DNA of 64,000 bases from Fulvivirga maritima (lineage in GTDB: Bacteria > Bacteroidota > Bacteroidia > Cytophagales > Cyclobacteriaceae): NCBI RefSeq assembly GCF_021389955.1, contig NZ_CP089980.1, positions 3,033,001-3,097,000 on the forward strand, given 5' to 3'. Each line of letters starts with the position of its first letter. Position 1 is the stretch's first letter. This document shows, piece by piece, positions 26,906 to 34,809 of the stretch. The notes beneath the pieces were generated by a model that ran no database searches, was not told where the DNA came from, and saw nothing but the letters and a program-made list of their open reading frames with translations. Made by a program: the position numbers and the translations under genes.

Positions 26906-29350
26906 TTAAATCCAAATGAGGTGAATATAATTTTTGCTAATATCAGCATATATATTCACAAGTTTAGTTGTATGGTTGGGCTTAAAAGTTAAGCTTTTCG
27001 TTAGGATCTGATCCCTTTCTATGTTGGTTAATACACTTTGGTCTACTAAGGTATCTATTCCTTTGTCAATTAATTCGAATTTTTTTAAATCCAAACTTTT
27101 TAGCGCATTTTCGTTTACATACGATATTTTTTCTTCACTATTTATAATTATAATGCTTGAGATAGCATCAAAGGCTTTTAAAGACGTTTCAGACAGGTTG
27201 AGCTTTGAGTCTAGCTGCTCCTGAGTGATTTTTAATTCTTCAATATGCAGGTTGAGAGCTTCTTCTATACCTGTAGTGTCCGGAGCTTTTTGTGAGGCTG
27301 AAGTTTCTATCTCATCTCTAACTTGAGTAATGTCTTTTGACGTACCAAATGTACCCATGCAATTACCTTCTTTATCATAGAACGGTAGCTTGGTGGTAAG
27401 TACCCATTGGTCTGTACCATTGGTCATTACTTCATGAATCATTTCGTTAGTATAACCCGTGCCTTTATTCATGATGTCCTGCTCTTCATCATAGAATTTT
27501 TGAGCGGCTTCTCTTTGCTGGAAGTCAAAGTCAGATTTACCTATCATCTCATCAAGTGGATAAGGGAATAGTTTTTCCATAGACTTACTGATTCTGATAA
27601 ATCTACTTTCAGTGTCTTTAAAGTAAATGTAATCAGGCAAGTTGTTAAGGAGAGCATCCAGCAAGGCTTTTTCTTTAAGAAGATCGTCCTGCATTTGATT
27701 ATTCTCATTCATTTGTCTGGTGAGCTGCTCTTGGGTAGCTTGTAGCTCTTCCATATTTTGCCTCATCTCTTCCTCTTGAGATCTCATTTGCTCAGTAAGT
27801 GCCTGAGATTCTTCTAGCAGGGTTTTAGTGTGCTGATTGTTTTTGACCGTTGATATAGTTGATGCAATACTTTCTCCTAATTTTTCGACAAAATCAATTT
27901 CATATTGTTCGAATTCCTGGAATGAAGCCAGTTCAATTACACCATATATCTCCTCATTAATCTTTAACGGAACCAGTAAGATAGCTCTAGGGTTAGCGCC
28001 TCCTAAACCTGATGTTATATTAATATAATCATGAGGAATTTCTATTAAATAAATGGTTTCTCTTTCCTGATAGGTTTGGCCTACAAGCCCTTCACCGATG
28101 CGGTAAGATTTAGTGTCATATTTCTTAGTGTCGAAGGCAAACAGTGAAACCAGTTCTAATATTACATTAGAGGGGTTGTCATCGTTAATAATATAAAGAC
28201 CTCCTTGGTTTGAATTAGTATACTTAACCAAGTTAGAAATGATGATGTCACCTAATTTAGATACACTGTCATCAGTTGTTCTTAGTATGTCTACAAATTT
28301 GGCTAATCCTTCTGAAGTCCATTTTCTTTCTTTATCGGCTACCTCTACCTTTTTCATTTGCTCACGCATGGTTAGAAGTGCTTTTTCAAGACTTTCTTCG
28401 TTTAGCTGGGCTTGATCAATGTCCTCAAATTCACTGTCTAGTTTACCTTCTTCTATGTTTTTAACAAAGCTGGTAGCAGTCTTGAGATTGCTCGTAATTT
28501 TGTTAATGTCAGAGGCTATTAGACCCACTTCAGTTTTGCTGGCGGCCAGCTCGGTTTTAATCAGTTCTCCTGAGCTAACTTTTTCAGTAGCCTGACGGAG
28601 TTTATTAAGCGGTTCTAATACTTGTTTACGCACATATAAGTATATGAAAATAATAGCAGCGGTGAAGAGTAAAAGGAATACAAATAGTACAAATGTCAGG
28701 TCTGAATGATCTTCCTTTTTTGCTTCATTTTCTTTGTAAATAATAGTATCTGCAAGGCTAATAATCTTATTGCTGGCTTTTTGAATGTAATTATTAGATT
28801 TTAGCAATTGAGGGTTAGAGATACTTAATATTTTCTTTGAAGTTTCTGTAGTATAGGTGTTTAAAGAGTCGTTTAACGGAATTTGCTTAATCTCTTCTAC
28901 TACTGTATCTCTTGAAAGAGGTTCAAATAAAAGGTTTTCTATATGAGGTTGAATAAAAGACCACTTTTTATGTAGCTCATGGTTTAACAGTGTTAATCCC
29001 ATAAGATCATAATCTAGTGAGTCATTCACAAATACGTCCTCAGTTAATATTGCCTCATCTTCTTCAGGAGTTTTATCTAATTCAGAGATGATGTTTTTGA
29101 TACCGTTATAGGTTGATTCAATTTTTGGTTTTACCAAAAGATCCCCATTTACGTAGGTCTTACTCTCACGTTTAAGCTGAGTAGTCAAGGTCTGTAGCTT
29201 TCTTAATGAGTTGATATGATCAGTATCTTCTAAAAGATTTTTTTGATAATGATCAACTAAAAAGAAATTTATGACTGCCAATAAAAAAAATGCACTGCAG
29301 AGAATAATTATCTGCTTGCTTATTGATAGATTTTTAAAGTCAAAATTCAT
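26906..29350 (-). CDS. Membrane sensor with HAMP, GAF and PAS domains, no kinase or phosphatase domain
   Basis: An 814-residue protein: TM1 (13-32), extracytoplasmic helical sensor (35-215), TM2 (217-240), HAMP (241-300), GAF (345-505), coiled coil (505-565), PAS with PAC (570-690), a short coiled coil, and a last PAS-like domain (720-814). No HisKA, HATPase, GGDEF or PP2C follows, so it ends in a sensor domain. The coiled coil shares the motif RQN-EE-QATQE with the PP2C protein downstream. It is first in the block; cheR follows after 85 bases. Likely role: a signal receiver that acts through protein contact or methylation (inference). Confidence 0.85.
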   Translation of the reverse strand: MNFDFKNLSISKQIIILCSAFFLLAVINFFLVDHYQKNLLEDTDHINSLRKLQTLTTQLKRESKTYVNGDLLVKPKIESTYNGIKNIISELDKTPEEDEAILTEDVFVNDSLDYDLMGLTLLNHELHKKWSFIQPHIENLLFEPLSRDTVVEEIKQIPLNDSLNTYTTETSKKILSISNPQLLKSNNYIQKASNKIISLADTIIYKENEAKKEDHSDLTFVLFVFLLLFTAAIIFIYLYVRKQVLEPLNKLRQATEKVSSGELIKTELAASKTEVGLIASDINKITSNLKTATSFVKNIEEGKLDSEFEDIDQAQLNEESLEKALLTMREQMKKVEVADKERKWTSEGLAKFVDILRTTDDSVSKLGDIIISNLVKYTNSNQGGLYIINDDNPSNVILELVSLFAFDTKKYDTKSYRIGEGLVGQTYQERETIYLIEIPHDYINITSGLGGANPRAILLVPLKINEEIYGVIELASFQEFEQYEIDFVEKLGESIASTISTVKNNQHTKTLLEESQALTEQMRSQEEEMRQNMEELQATQEQLTRQMNENNQMQDDLLKEKALLDALLNNLPDYIYFKDTESRFIRISKSMEKLFPYPLDEMIGKSDFDFQQREAAQKFYDEEQDIMNKGTGYTNEMIHEVMTNGTDQWVLTTKLPFYDKEGNCMGTFGTSKDITQVRDEIETSASQKAPDTTGIEEALNLHIEELKITQEQLDSKLNLSETSLKAFDAISSIIIINSEEKISYVNENALKSLDLKKFELIDKGIDTLVDQSVLTNIERDQILTKSLTFKPNHTTKLVNIYADISKNYIHLIWI

Positions 29351-29415
29351 GTAAAAAAATACTTAAGTAGTCTTCTAATATACTATTCCGTTTAATTAAA
29401 GGAAATAAAAAACTT

Positions 29416-29898
29416 TTACAATGAATGTTTGTTAAAGCAAAAAGGTAAAAGCACTTCTGAGGAATTTGTTACAACCCATTGGTTTTCAGATGATTGTAGT
29501 ATGACTTTTATTGGAGATTCTTGCTTCACTTCAGTTTCTAATAATACTTGTCTACACCCACCACAGGGAGTGATAGGAAGAAATTGATCCTCATCCCATC
29601 TTTTGGCGGTAACTGCTATCTGTTTAATAGTGCGATTGGAATAATTTGCGCTAGCGTAGAAAAGTACTACTCTTTCTGCGCAAAGTCCGGCCGGAAAGCA
29701 GGAGTTTTCTTGGTTAGATCCGGTAAGAATTTCTCCATTATCAAGTAAAATGGCAGCCCCTACTTTGAATTTAGAGTAAGGTGAATATGATGTGTCACAG
29801 GCTTCTTGTGCACTTTTTATTAAGTTTTTATACTGGTCGTCCAGGTCAACATAACTGTATGCGGAATAACCTTTGTTTTCAATAATTTCTTCTTCCAT
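29416..29898 (-). CDS. cdd: Cytidine deaminase
   Basis: Zn-dependent hydrolase of the pyrimidine salvage pathway, converting cytidine and deoxycytidine to uridine forms. It is 160 residues with the two zinc motifs SCFPAGLCAERVV near residue 70 (Cys and catalytic Glu of CAE) and TPCGGCRQVL near residue 110. The N-terminal extension of about 20 acidic residues before the core is common in Bacteroidota. It lies 65 bases upstream of the sensor gene on the same strand with no terminator visible between them. Confidence 0.94.
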   Translation of the reverse strand: MEEEIIENKGYSAYSYVDLDDQYKNLIKSAQEACDTSYSPYSKFKVGAAILLDNGEILTGSNQENSCFPAGLCAERVVLFYASANYSNRTIKQIAVTAKRWDEDQFLPITPCGGCRQVLLETEVKQESPIKVILQSSENQWVVTNSSEVLLPFCFNKHSL

Positions 29899-29955
29899 AT
29901 TTCCGATAGTTAAATTGCAATATACTATGTCATTCGAACTAGAAAAATTTAATAG

Positions 29956-29967
29956 TAAGAATTCTTA
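29956..29967. promoter_or_regulatory. 12-base perfect palindrome between divergent genes
   Basis: TAAGAATTCTTA is self-complementary over all 12 bases and lies in the shared upstream region of cdd and the saccharopine dehydrogenase-like gene. Its half-site TAAGAAT is also the half-site of the inverted repeat before perR (3305-3320), in the opposite order. A regulator site is possible but unproven. Confidence 0.3.
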
Positions 29968-30017
29968 TAGCATATATAAAAGTCTTATTTTGGTATACCT
30001 CTAAAATAAAGCTATTT

Positions 30018-31367
30018 ATGAATATAATTTTGGTATTAGGAGCGGGAAGGTCATCATCTTCTCTAATTAATTATCTTTTAGAAAATTCTAAAAATGAGCA
30101 ATGGCAAGTGCGCGTAGGAGATTATGCGCTAGAATTAGCTCAAGAAAAATGTAAAAATTCAGAAAATGCGTTTCCATTTTCTTTTGATATAGGTAATGAA
30201 GAAGAGTTAGATAAGGAAGTGAAGAAGGCAGGTATAGTAGTGTCTATGCTTCCGGCTAAATACCATACTGTGGTGGCAAAAAGTTGTTTGAGGTGGAGAA
30301 AAAATATGGTTACTGCTTCTTATGTTTCAAAGGAAATGAAGGCACTTGACGCAGAAGCTAAAGAAAAGGGGATTATCATTTTAAATGAGTGTGGTTTGGA
30401 TCCGGGCATTGATCATATGTCTGCTATGAAGGTGATAGATGAGATCAGAGATAATGGTGGAGAGCTAATAGGCTTTGAATCGTTTACAGGAGGGCTGCTG
30501 GCGCCAGGAACTGATGAGAAAAACCCCTGGGAATATAAGTTTACCTGGAATCCGAGGAATGTGATTTTAGCAGGGCAAGGAGTGGTGAAGTTTATTCAGG
30601 AAGGTACTTATAAGTATATTCCCTATCAGAAGGTTTTTAGAAGAACAGAGCAGGTGCATATTCCGGGCTATGGTTATTTTGAGGGCTATGCTAACAGAGA
30701 CTCTCTAAATTATTTGGATGTGTATGGTTTGCAAGGGATTAAAACCATTTACAGAGGCACTTTTCGGAGACCAGGATTTTGCAGAACCTGGAATGTATTT
30801 GTACAACTAGGTGCCACAGATGATAGCTATGAGATGGAAGGAGTTGGAGAAATGACTCACCGATCGTTTATTAACTCATTTTTGTCTTATAATCCTCATG
30901 ATTCGGTAGAGCTAAAATTGGCTTATTACTTAAATCTGGACATTGATGGTCCTGAAATGCATCGCTTACGTTGGGCTGGTATTTTTGATCACACTCCCGT
31001 GGGGCTGGCGCAAGGTACTCCTGCTCAGATTTTGGAGCATATTCTTAAAAAGAAATGGACTTTAAAAAAGGATGATAAGGATATGATAGTGATGTGGCAT
31101 AAGTTTCAGTACTTATTAAGTGGTGAAGAAAAAGAGATTCATAGTACTTTAATAGCCATAGGAGATGATGATGTGCAAACGGCAATGGCCAAAACGGTAG
31201 GCTTGCCATTGGCTATAGCTACTAAACTAATCTTGCAAGGGAAGGTAAAGGCTACCGGTGTGCATATTCCTATTAAGAAGGAAATTTATGATCCTATTCT
31301 AAAGGAGCTAGCCACTTTCGGTTTTGAAATGTCAGAGAAGGAGGTTAGTAATTCTCAATCTGTTTGA
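30018..31367 (+). CDS. Saccharopine dehydrogenase family protein
   Basis: A 449-residue NAD(P)-binding protein of the saccharopine dehydrogenase family. It starts with a Rossmann motif (IILVLGAGRSSSSLINYLL), has the conserved NECGLDPGIDHMSAM near residue 130, and the C-terminal domain with GGLLAPGTDEKNPWEYKFTW and GYGYFEGYANRDS. These match the C-terminal half of bifunctional lysine-ketoglutarate reductase/saccharopine dehydrogenase, so lysine catabolism (saccharopine to glutamate plus aminoadipate semialdehyde) is likely. Other oxidoreductase roles in the family exist, such as carboxynorspermidine synthesis. It overlaps the opposing gene by 23 bases. Confidence 0.88.
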   Translation: MNIILVLGAGRSSSSLINYLLENSKNEQWQVRVGDYALELAQEKCKNSENAFPFSFDIGNEEELDKEVKKAGIVVSMLPAKYHTVVAKSCLRWRKNMVTASYVSKEMKALDAEAKEKGIIILNECGLDPGIDHMSAMKVIDEIRDNGGELIGFESFTGGLLAPGTDEKNPWEYKFTWNPRNVILAGQGVVKFIQEGTYKYIPYQKVFRRTEQVHIPGYGYFEGYANRDSLNYLDVYGLQGIKTIYRGTFRRPGFCRTWNVFVQLGATDDSYEMEGVGEMTHRSFINSFLSYNPHDSVELKLAYYLNLDIDGPEMHRLRWAGIFDHTPVGLAQGTPAQILEHILKKKWTLKKDDKDMIVMWHKFQYLLSGEEKEIHSTLIAIGDDDVQTAMAKTVGLPLAIATKLILQGKVKATGVHIPIKKEIYDPILKELATFGFEMSEKEVSNSQSV

Positions 31368-31860
31368 GCACTTTGTTGCCTCGGTTTTTAAAGCCAGCTG
31401 AGCCTGTAGGTAGTTGATCTTCAATTAGTATTTGAAGTTCTCTTTTAAGGTCAGGCTCCTTTTTGCAAATATTGGCTAATACGGTCATAGAAAAAGCTTT
31501 TACAGCAATGGGTTCTTGTTTTGACTCGAGAAATTTAAAGCAAATATCAGCAGCTTCTCCTAGTAGCTTGTTCGGGATGTCAATGTCTTGTAATAGTCTG
31601 ACAGTATTTCGTTTAACGGCTGTATTAACGTCTTTTTTTAAATTCAAAATCACTTTTTTTAAGTGTGGTGTGATTAGCTGTGGGTGGTTAGAAGTACAAA
31701 GACTTACTACAGCAGATGCTCTTTGAGTTACTCTATAGTCATTACCTAAAAATAAGGAAATGAGTTCTTCGAATTTATCGGGATCATCGGCAATGTAATC
31801 AGCGATTTTGACAGTGTTACTTTTTGAGTTTTCTTTTAGTATTTGCTGTTTTAGTATCAT
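31345..31860 (-). CDS. HEAT-repeat-like protein of unknown function
   Basis: A 171-residue, all-helical protein built of about four helical pairs (FEELISLFLGNDYRVTQRA; PHLKKVILNLKKDVNTAVKRN; KFLESKQEPIAVKAFSM), which look like degenerate HEAT/ARM repeats. There is no signal peptide. The gene is divergent from the DUF456 gene and convergent with the saccharopine dehydrogenase-like gene, overlapping its end. Function is unknown; protein-protein contact is suggested by the repeat fold only. Confidence 0.75.
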   Translation of the reverse strand: MILKQQILKENSKSNTVKIADYIADDPDKFEELISLFLGNDYRVTQRASAVVSLCTSNHPQLITPHLKKVILNLKKDVNTAVKRNTVRLLQDIDIPNKLLGEAADICFKFLESKQEPIAVKAFSMTVLANICKKEPDLKRELQILIEDQLPTGSAGFKNRGNKVLKQIENY

Positions 31861-31893
31861 CTTTAGGAGGCTATAAACAATTAATTAAAGTTA

Positions 31894-32370
31894 ATGGATT
31901 TATTAATACTAATAATAGCAGCAGTCTTATTATTGGCAGGAGTAGTAGGCTCATTTTTGCCTGTTCTGCCCGGGCCACCACTAGCATTTATAGGTCTTTT
32001 AATCATGCAGCTGACAGAGAAATATAGCTTCTCTTCTCAGTTTATATGGGTTTGGCTTTTAATAACGGTAGTAATTACAGTGCTAGATTATTTGATTCCT
32101 ATATATGGCACTAAAAAGTTTGGCGGCACCAAATACGGATCCTGGGGTTCTGTGGTGGGCTTAATAGCAGGTATTTTCCTACTGCCGGTAATTGGTGTAA
32201 TTATAGGGCCTATGCTTGGGGCTTTTATTGGAGAATTAATAGCAGGACAAACTTCTAAAGCTTCTATGAGAGCAGCTTGGGGATCTTTTTTGGGATTTTT
32301 GGCGGGTACTTTTATGAAGGTAATTATCTGTTTAGTAATGATTTACGCGTACATTGATAAAATTATTTAA
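31894..32370 (+). CDS. DUF456 membrane protein
   Basis: A 158-residue integral membrane protein with about four to five helices and the family hallmark GSFLPVLPGPPLAF near residue 19. The glycine-rich repeats IPIYGTKKFGGTKYGSWGSVVGLIAGI and GPMLGAFIGELIAG are also typical of DUF456. The function of the family is not known. It stands alone between a divergent HEAT-like gene and the envelope-stress operon that begins about 80 bases downstream. Confidence 0.9.
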   Translation: MDLLILIIAAVLLLAGVVGSFLPVLPGPPLAFIGLLIMQLTEKYSFSSQFIWVWLLITVVITVLDYLIPIYGTKKFGGTKYGSWGSVVGLIAGIFLLPVIGVIIGPMLGAFIGELIAGQTSKASMRAAWGSFLGFLAGTFMKVIICLVMIYAYIDKII

Positions 32371-32448
32371 TTTTTTTTCGATGTAAGGCGCAAGTTTTTC
32401 TGAGTGATGTCATCTAAAGAGTAAATGTTAAACTTAAATCTTACGAAG

Positions 32449-32928
32449 ATGAAAAACTCAAAATTTAAAATCGCGATAGTAGCTTTCTTAATTCTAGGTA
32501 GCAGTGTACTGGTTTCAGCTCAGCAAGGCCCAGGCCGCGGAGATGGTTTCAATAAAGGTAAAAAGGAATGGTCTCATAAACGTGGTTTTAGAGGTCATGG
32601 GCCTGGAGACATGATCCCTAATCTTACTGATGAGCAAAAAGATAAGATGAAAGAAATGAGGCTTTCATTTTATAAAGAAACATTACCTTTAAAAAATGAG
32701 CTCAATGAGAAGAAAGCGCAGTTAAGAACATTAACTACTGTAGAGAGCCCTGATATGAAAAAAGTGAATAAGCTTATAGAGAATATGGGGGACATAGAAG
32801 TAGAACTTAAGAAAGCTCGTGTAGCTCACCACCAGGAAGTCAGAAGTCAGTTAACAGAAGAGCAAAGAATATTCTTTGACAGCCGGCCTATGGGGGTGGG
32901 TTTTAAAGGACATAGAGGTAGAAGATAA
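32449..32928 (+). CDS. Spy/CpxP-like periplasmic LTXXQ protein
   Basis: A 159-residue exported protein. ATG 32449 starts the signal peptide MKNSKFKIAIVAFLILGSSVLVSAQ; the frame is open from ATG 32425. The mature part is Gly/Arg/His-rich near the start, then helical with LTDEQKDKMKEMR near residue 70 and LTEEQRIFFDSRP near the end, the LTXXQ pattern of Spy/CpxP chaperones and heavy-metal-sensing relatives. It is the first gene of an operon with an ECF sigma factor, a membrane anti-sigma-like protein and a second Spy-like protein, which suggests envelope-stress sensing. Confidence 0.88.
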   Translation: MKNSKFKIAIVAFLILGSSVLVSAQQGPGRGDGFNKGKKEWSHKRGFRGHGPGDMIPNLTDEQKDKMKEMRLSFYKETLPLKNELNEKKAQLRTLTTVESPDMKKVNKLIENMGDIEVELKKARVAHHQEVRSQLTEEQRIFFDSRPMGVGFKGHRGRR

Positions 32929-32932
32929 GCTA

Positions 32933-33536
32933 TTGAATACTATCCAAAGATATGAACATACTGATGATAAGGAGGCGAACCTGGTTAGCCTCCTTAAATC
33001 TCATGATGAGGCTGCTTTTAAAGAGGTAGTAGAAACTTATCAAAATAAGGTTTATAATCTTTGTTTAGGTTTTTTAAAGAATGAGGGTGATGCAGAAGAT
33101 ATTGCTCAAGAGGTATTTATTGAAGTTTATAATTCGATAGCCTCTTTTCAGGAAGGATCAACCCTAAGTACCTGGATTTATAGGATAGCGGTCAATAAAT
33201 CTCTGGAGGTACTTAGAAAAAATAAGCGAAAAAAAACACATGGGTTGGTTAACCTCTATTTTTGGCAATGAGGAGCAGATAGGCAGTAAACATGCCGATT
33301 TTGTGCATCCTGGTGTGGCTTTAGAAAATAAAGAGAGGTCTCAGATATTAATGGCTCATATTGATAATCTGTCTGAGAATCAGAAGGTAGCTTTTAATTT
33401 GCATAAGTTGGAAGGCTTGAGTTATCAGGAGATAAGTCAGGTAATGCAGCTCAGTGTGTCTTCTGTAGAATCATTACTTTTTAGAGCAAAAAAGAATCTT
33501 CAGAAATCTTTAGGAAATTATTACAAAAACATCTGA
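32933..33536 (+). pseudogene. ECF RNA polymerase sigma factor (sigma-70 family), frameshifted at an A8 run
   Basis: Region 2 (EAAFKEVVETYQNKVYNLCLGFLKNEGDAEDIAQEVF in outline) and region 4 (LSENQKVAFNLHKLEGLSYQEISQVMQ in outline) are in different frames. Removing one A from the A8 run at 33229-33236 joins KRKK directly to HMGWLTSIFGNEE, a linker typical of Bacteroidota ECF factors, giving about 200 residues. As written, the first frame ends at 33271 after region 2 and region 4 is lost. The start is uncertain: the frame is open from TTG 32876, but I use TTG 32933 because it lies just after the spy stop; no ATG fits. Confidence 0.75.
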
Positions 33537-33539
33537 CCA

Positions 33540-33863
33540 ATGAAAAAGGAAGATATTAATAATGAAGTAGAAAAAACACTTCATAGTCTGGATGGAATAA
33601 AAAAGGCTGAGCTTTCTCCCTTCTTTTATACCAGAGTAAAAGCCCGTTTGCAGAATAGGACTGAAAAAGTAAGTACAATGCAATGGACGTGGGCTTTAAC
33701 GGCAGTGGTAATCTTGTTGGTTTTGAATGTATTCGTATTAATTAAAGGAGAAGTGCTGAGTGATGATGATTATAGTAATGATGACATAGAATTTCTTACG
33801 CAGGAGTATAGTGTAAATACTTTTGATATTTATGAAGAAGAACAATTAGAAGAAGATGAATAA
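33540..33863 (+). CDS. Single-pass membrane protein, probable anti-sigma factor
   Basis: A 107-residue protein with a cytoplasmic helical N-terminus (about 1-45, ELSPFFYTRVKARLQNR), one membrane helix (about 48-68) and a short acidic extracytoplasmic tail rich in Asp, Glu and Tyr. It begins three bases after the sigma gene and overlaps the next gene by eight bases. The layout (sigma, single-pass partner, LTXXQ protein) is that of an ECF sigma/anti-sigma pair. I see no zinc-binding ZAS motif, so the anti-sigma role is inferred from position. Confidence 0.8.
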   Translation: MKKEDINNEVEKTLHSLDGIKKAELSPFFYTRVKARLQNRTEKVSTMQWTWALTAVVILLVLNVFVLIKGEVLSDDDYSNDDIEFLTQEYSVNTFDIYEEEQLEEDE

Positions 33864-34347
33864 AAATAGATTATTAACCGTATTAGTAATTGTGCTAGCT
33901 GTAATGAATTTGGCGCTCATATCATTTTGGTGGTATAGTAAGCCAGAGCAAAAGCAGAATAAAAAGTGGCCAAATAGAGGGAAAAGGGTGGAGAGCTTTT
34001 TTAGCAGACAGCTGGGCTTAACGGAAGATCAAGCTCAGGCTTTTGAAACGGAGCGTAAAGAGCATTTTAAGGCTACTATGCCTATAGTTAAAGAAGTACA
34101 ATCAGAGAAGAAAAAAATTGTATCTATGCTGGGGCAGGGGGCTGATTCCTTACAGATTGAAGCTGTACTTCAGTCTATTAATGATAAGAATAATGATTTG
34201 GAAAGATTAAACTTCTGGCACATCAGAAATCTGAGAGAAATATGTACTGATGAGCAGAAGCCTAAGTTTGATAAAATTATAAAGCGTATGGGCAATCATA
34301 GGCCAGGAAGAAATGCTAAAGGCAAGTCAAGGCCCGGCTCTAATTAA
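33856..34347 (+). CDS. Membrane-anchored Spy/CpxP-like protein (heavy-metal-sensor type)
   Basis: A 163-residue protein with an uncleaved-looking N-terminal helix (LLTVLVIVLAVMNLALISFWW) and a helical extracytoplasmic domain with LGLTEDQAQAFETERKEHFKAT and a second segment ICTDEQKPKFDKII, typical of the LTXXQ/periplasmic heavy metal sensor family. The tail is strongly basic (HRPGRNAKGKSRPGSN). It is the last gene of the spy-sigma-anti-sigma operon, overlapping the anti-sigma-like gene by eight bases. It probably relays envelope damage or metal stress to the anti-sigma factor, by analogy with CnrX/CpxP. Confidence 0.87.
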   Translation: MNKNRLLTVLVIVLAVMNLALISFWWYSKPEQKQNKKWPNRGKRVESFFSRQLGLTEDQAQAFETERKEHFKATMPIVKEVQSEKKKIVSMLGQGADSLQIEAVLQSINDKNNDLERLNFWHIRNLREICTDEQKPKFDKIIKRMGNHRPGRNAKGKSRPGSN

Positions 34348-34809
34348 CTATTGGTTTTCGTAACCATAGTCTATTTTAAGGTTAGGGCTTTCTGCTGCCT
34401 CTACAGCAAGCTGATCGCAACGCTCGTTTTCAGGGATGCCCGCATGACCTTTTACCCACTTAAAAGTAACTTTGAATTTTTTATATAGTGGTATAAACTG
34501 TTGCCATAAATCAGGGTTGGCCTTATTTTTAAACCCTTTCTTTTGCCAACCCCATATCCAGCCTTTTTCCACGGCATCTACCACGTATTTAGAGTCTGAG
34601 TAGATGGTTACCGGTGCTCCATCTTTTCTTATAGCCTCCAGTCCTTTGATTACAGCCAAAAGCTCCATTCTATTATTAGTGGTTTTTCTAAAGCCTTCAG
34701 AGAGCTCTTTTCGATAGTTTTCGCCATTTACTTTTGCCATCAGCACGGTACCGTAACCGCCTGGGCCCGGGTTACCACGAGAAGAGCCATCTGTGTAGAT
34801 TGTAATCAT
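34348..34809 (-). CDS. rnhA: Ribonuclease HI
   Basis: Cleaves RNA in RNA-DNA hybrids. The 153-residue protein has the catalytic residues Asp7 (YTDGSSRGNPG), Glu49 (TNNRMEL), Asp72 (IYSDSKYVVD) and a C-terminal Asp in NERCDQLAVEAA, plus the handle segment GWIWGWQKKGFKNK and WVKGHAG. The ATG shares one base with the stop of marC. The stop is directly adjacent to the end of the opposing Spy-like gene. Confidence 0.96.
   Translation of the reverse strand: MITIYTDGSSRGNPGPGGYGTVLMAKVNGENYRKELSEGFRKTTNNRMELLAVIKGLEAIRKDGAPVTIYSDSKYVVDAVEKGWIWGWQKKGFKNKANPDLWQQFIPLYKKFKVTFKWVKGHAGIPENERCDQLAVEAAESPNLKIDYGYENQ

Noticed and set aside
16704-29350. A SiaD-type diguanylate cyclase or any GGDEF/EAL domain in the Sia block
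   Set aside because: I looked through all the proteins of the block and found no GGDEF, GGEEF or EAL motif.
32876-32932. Upstream extension of the ECF sigma frame from TTG 32876
   Set aside because: It overlaps the end of the Spy-like gene by more than 50 bases and its residues (TAGLWGWVLKDIEVE) do not look like a sigma N-terminus.
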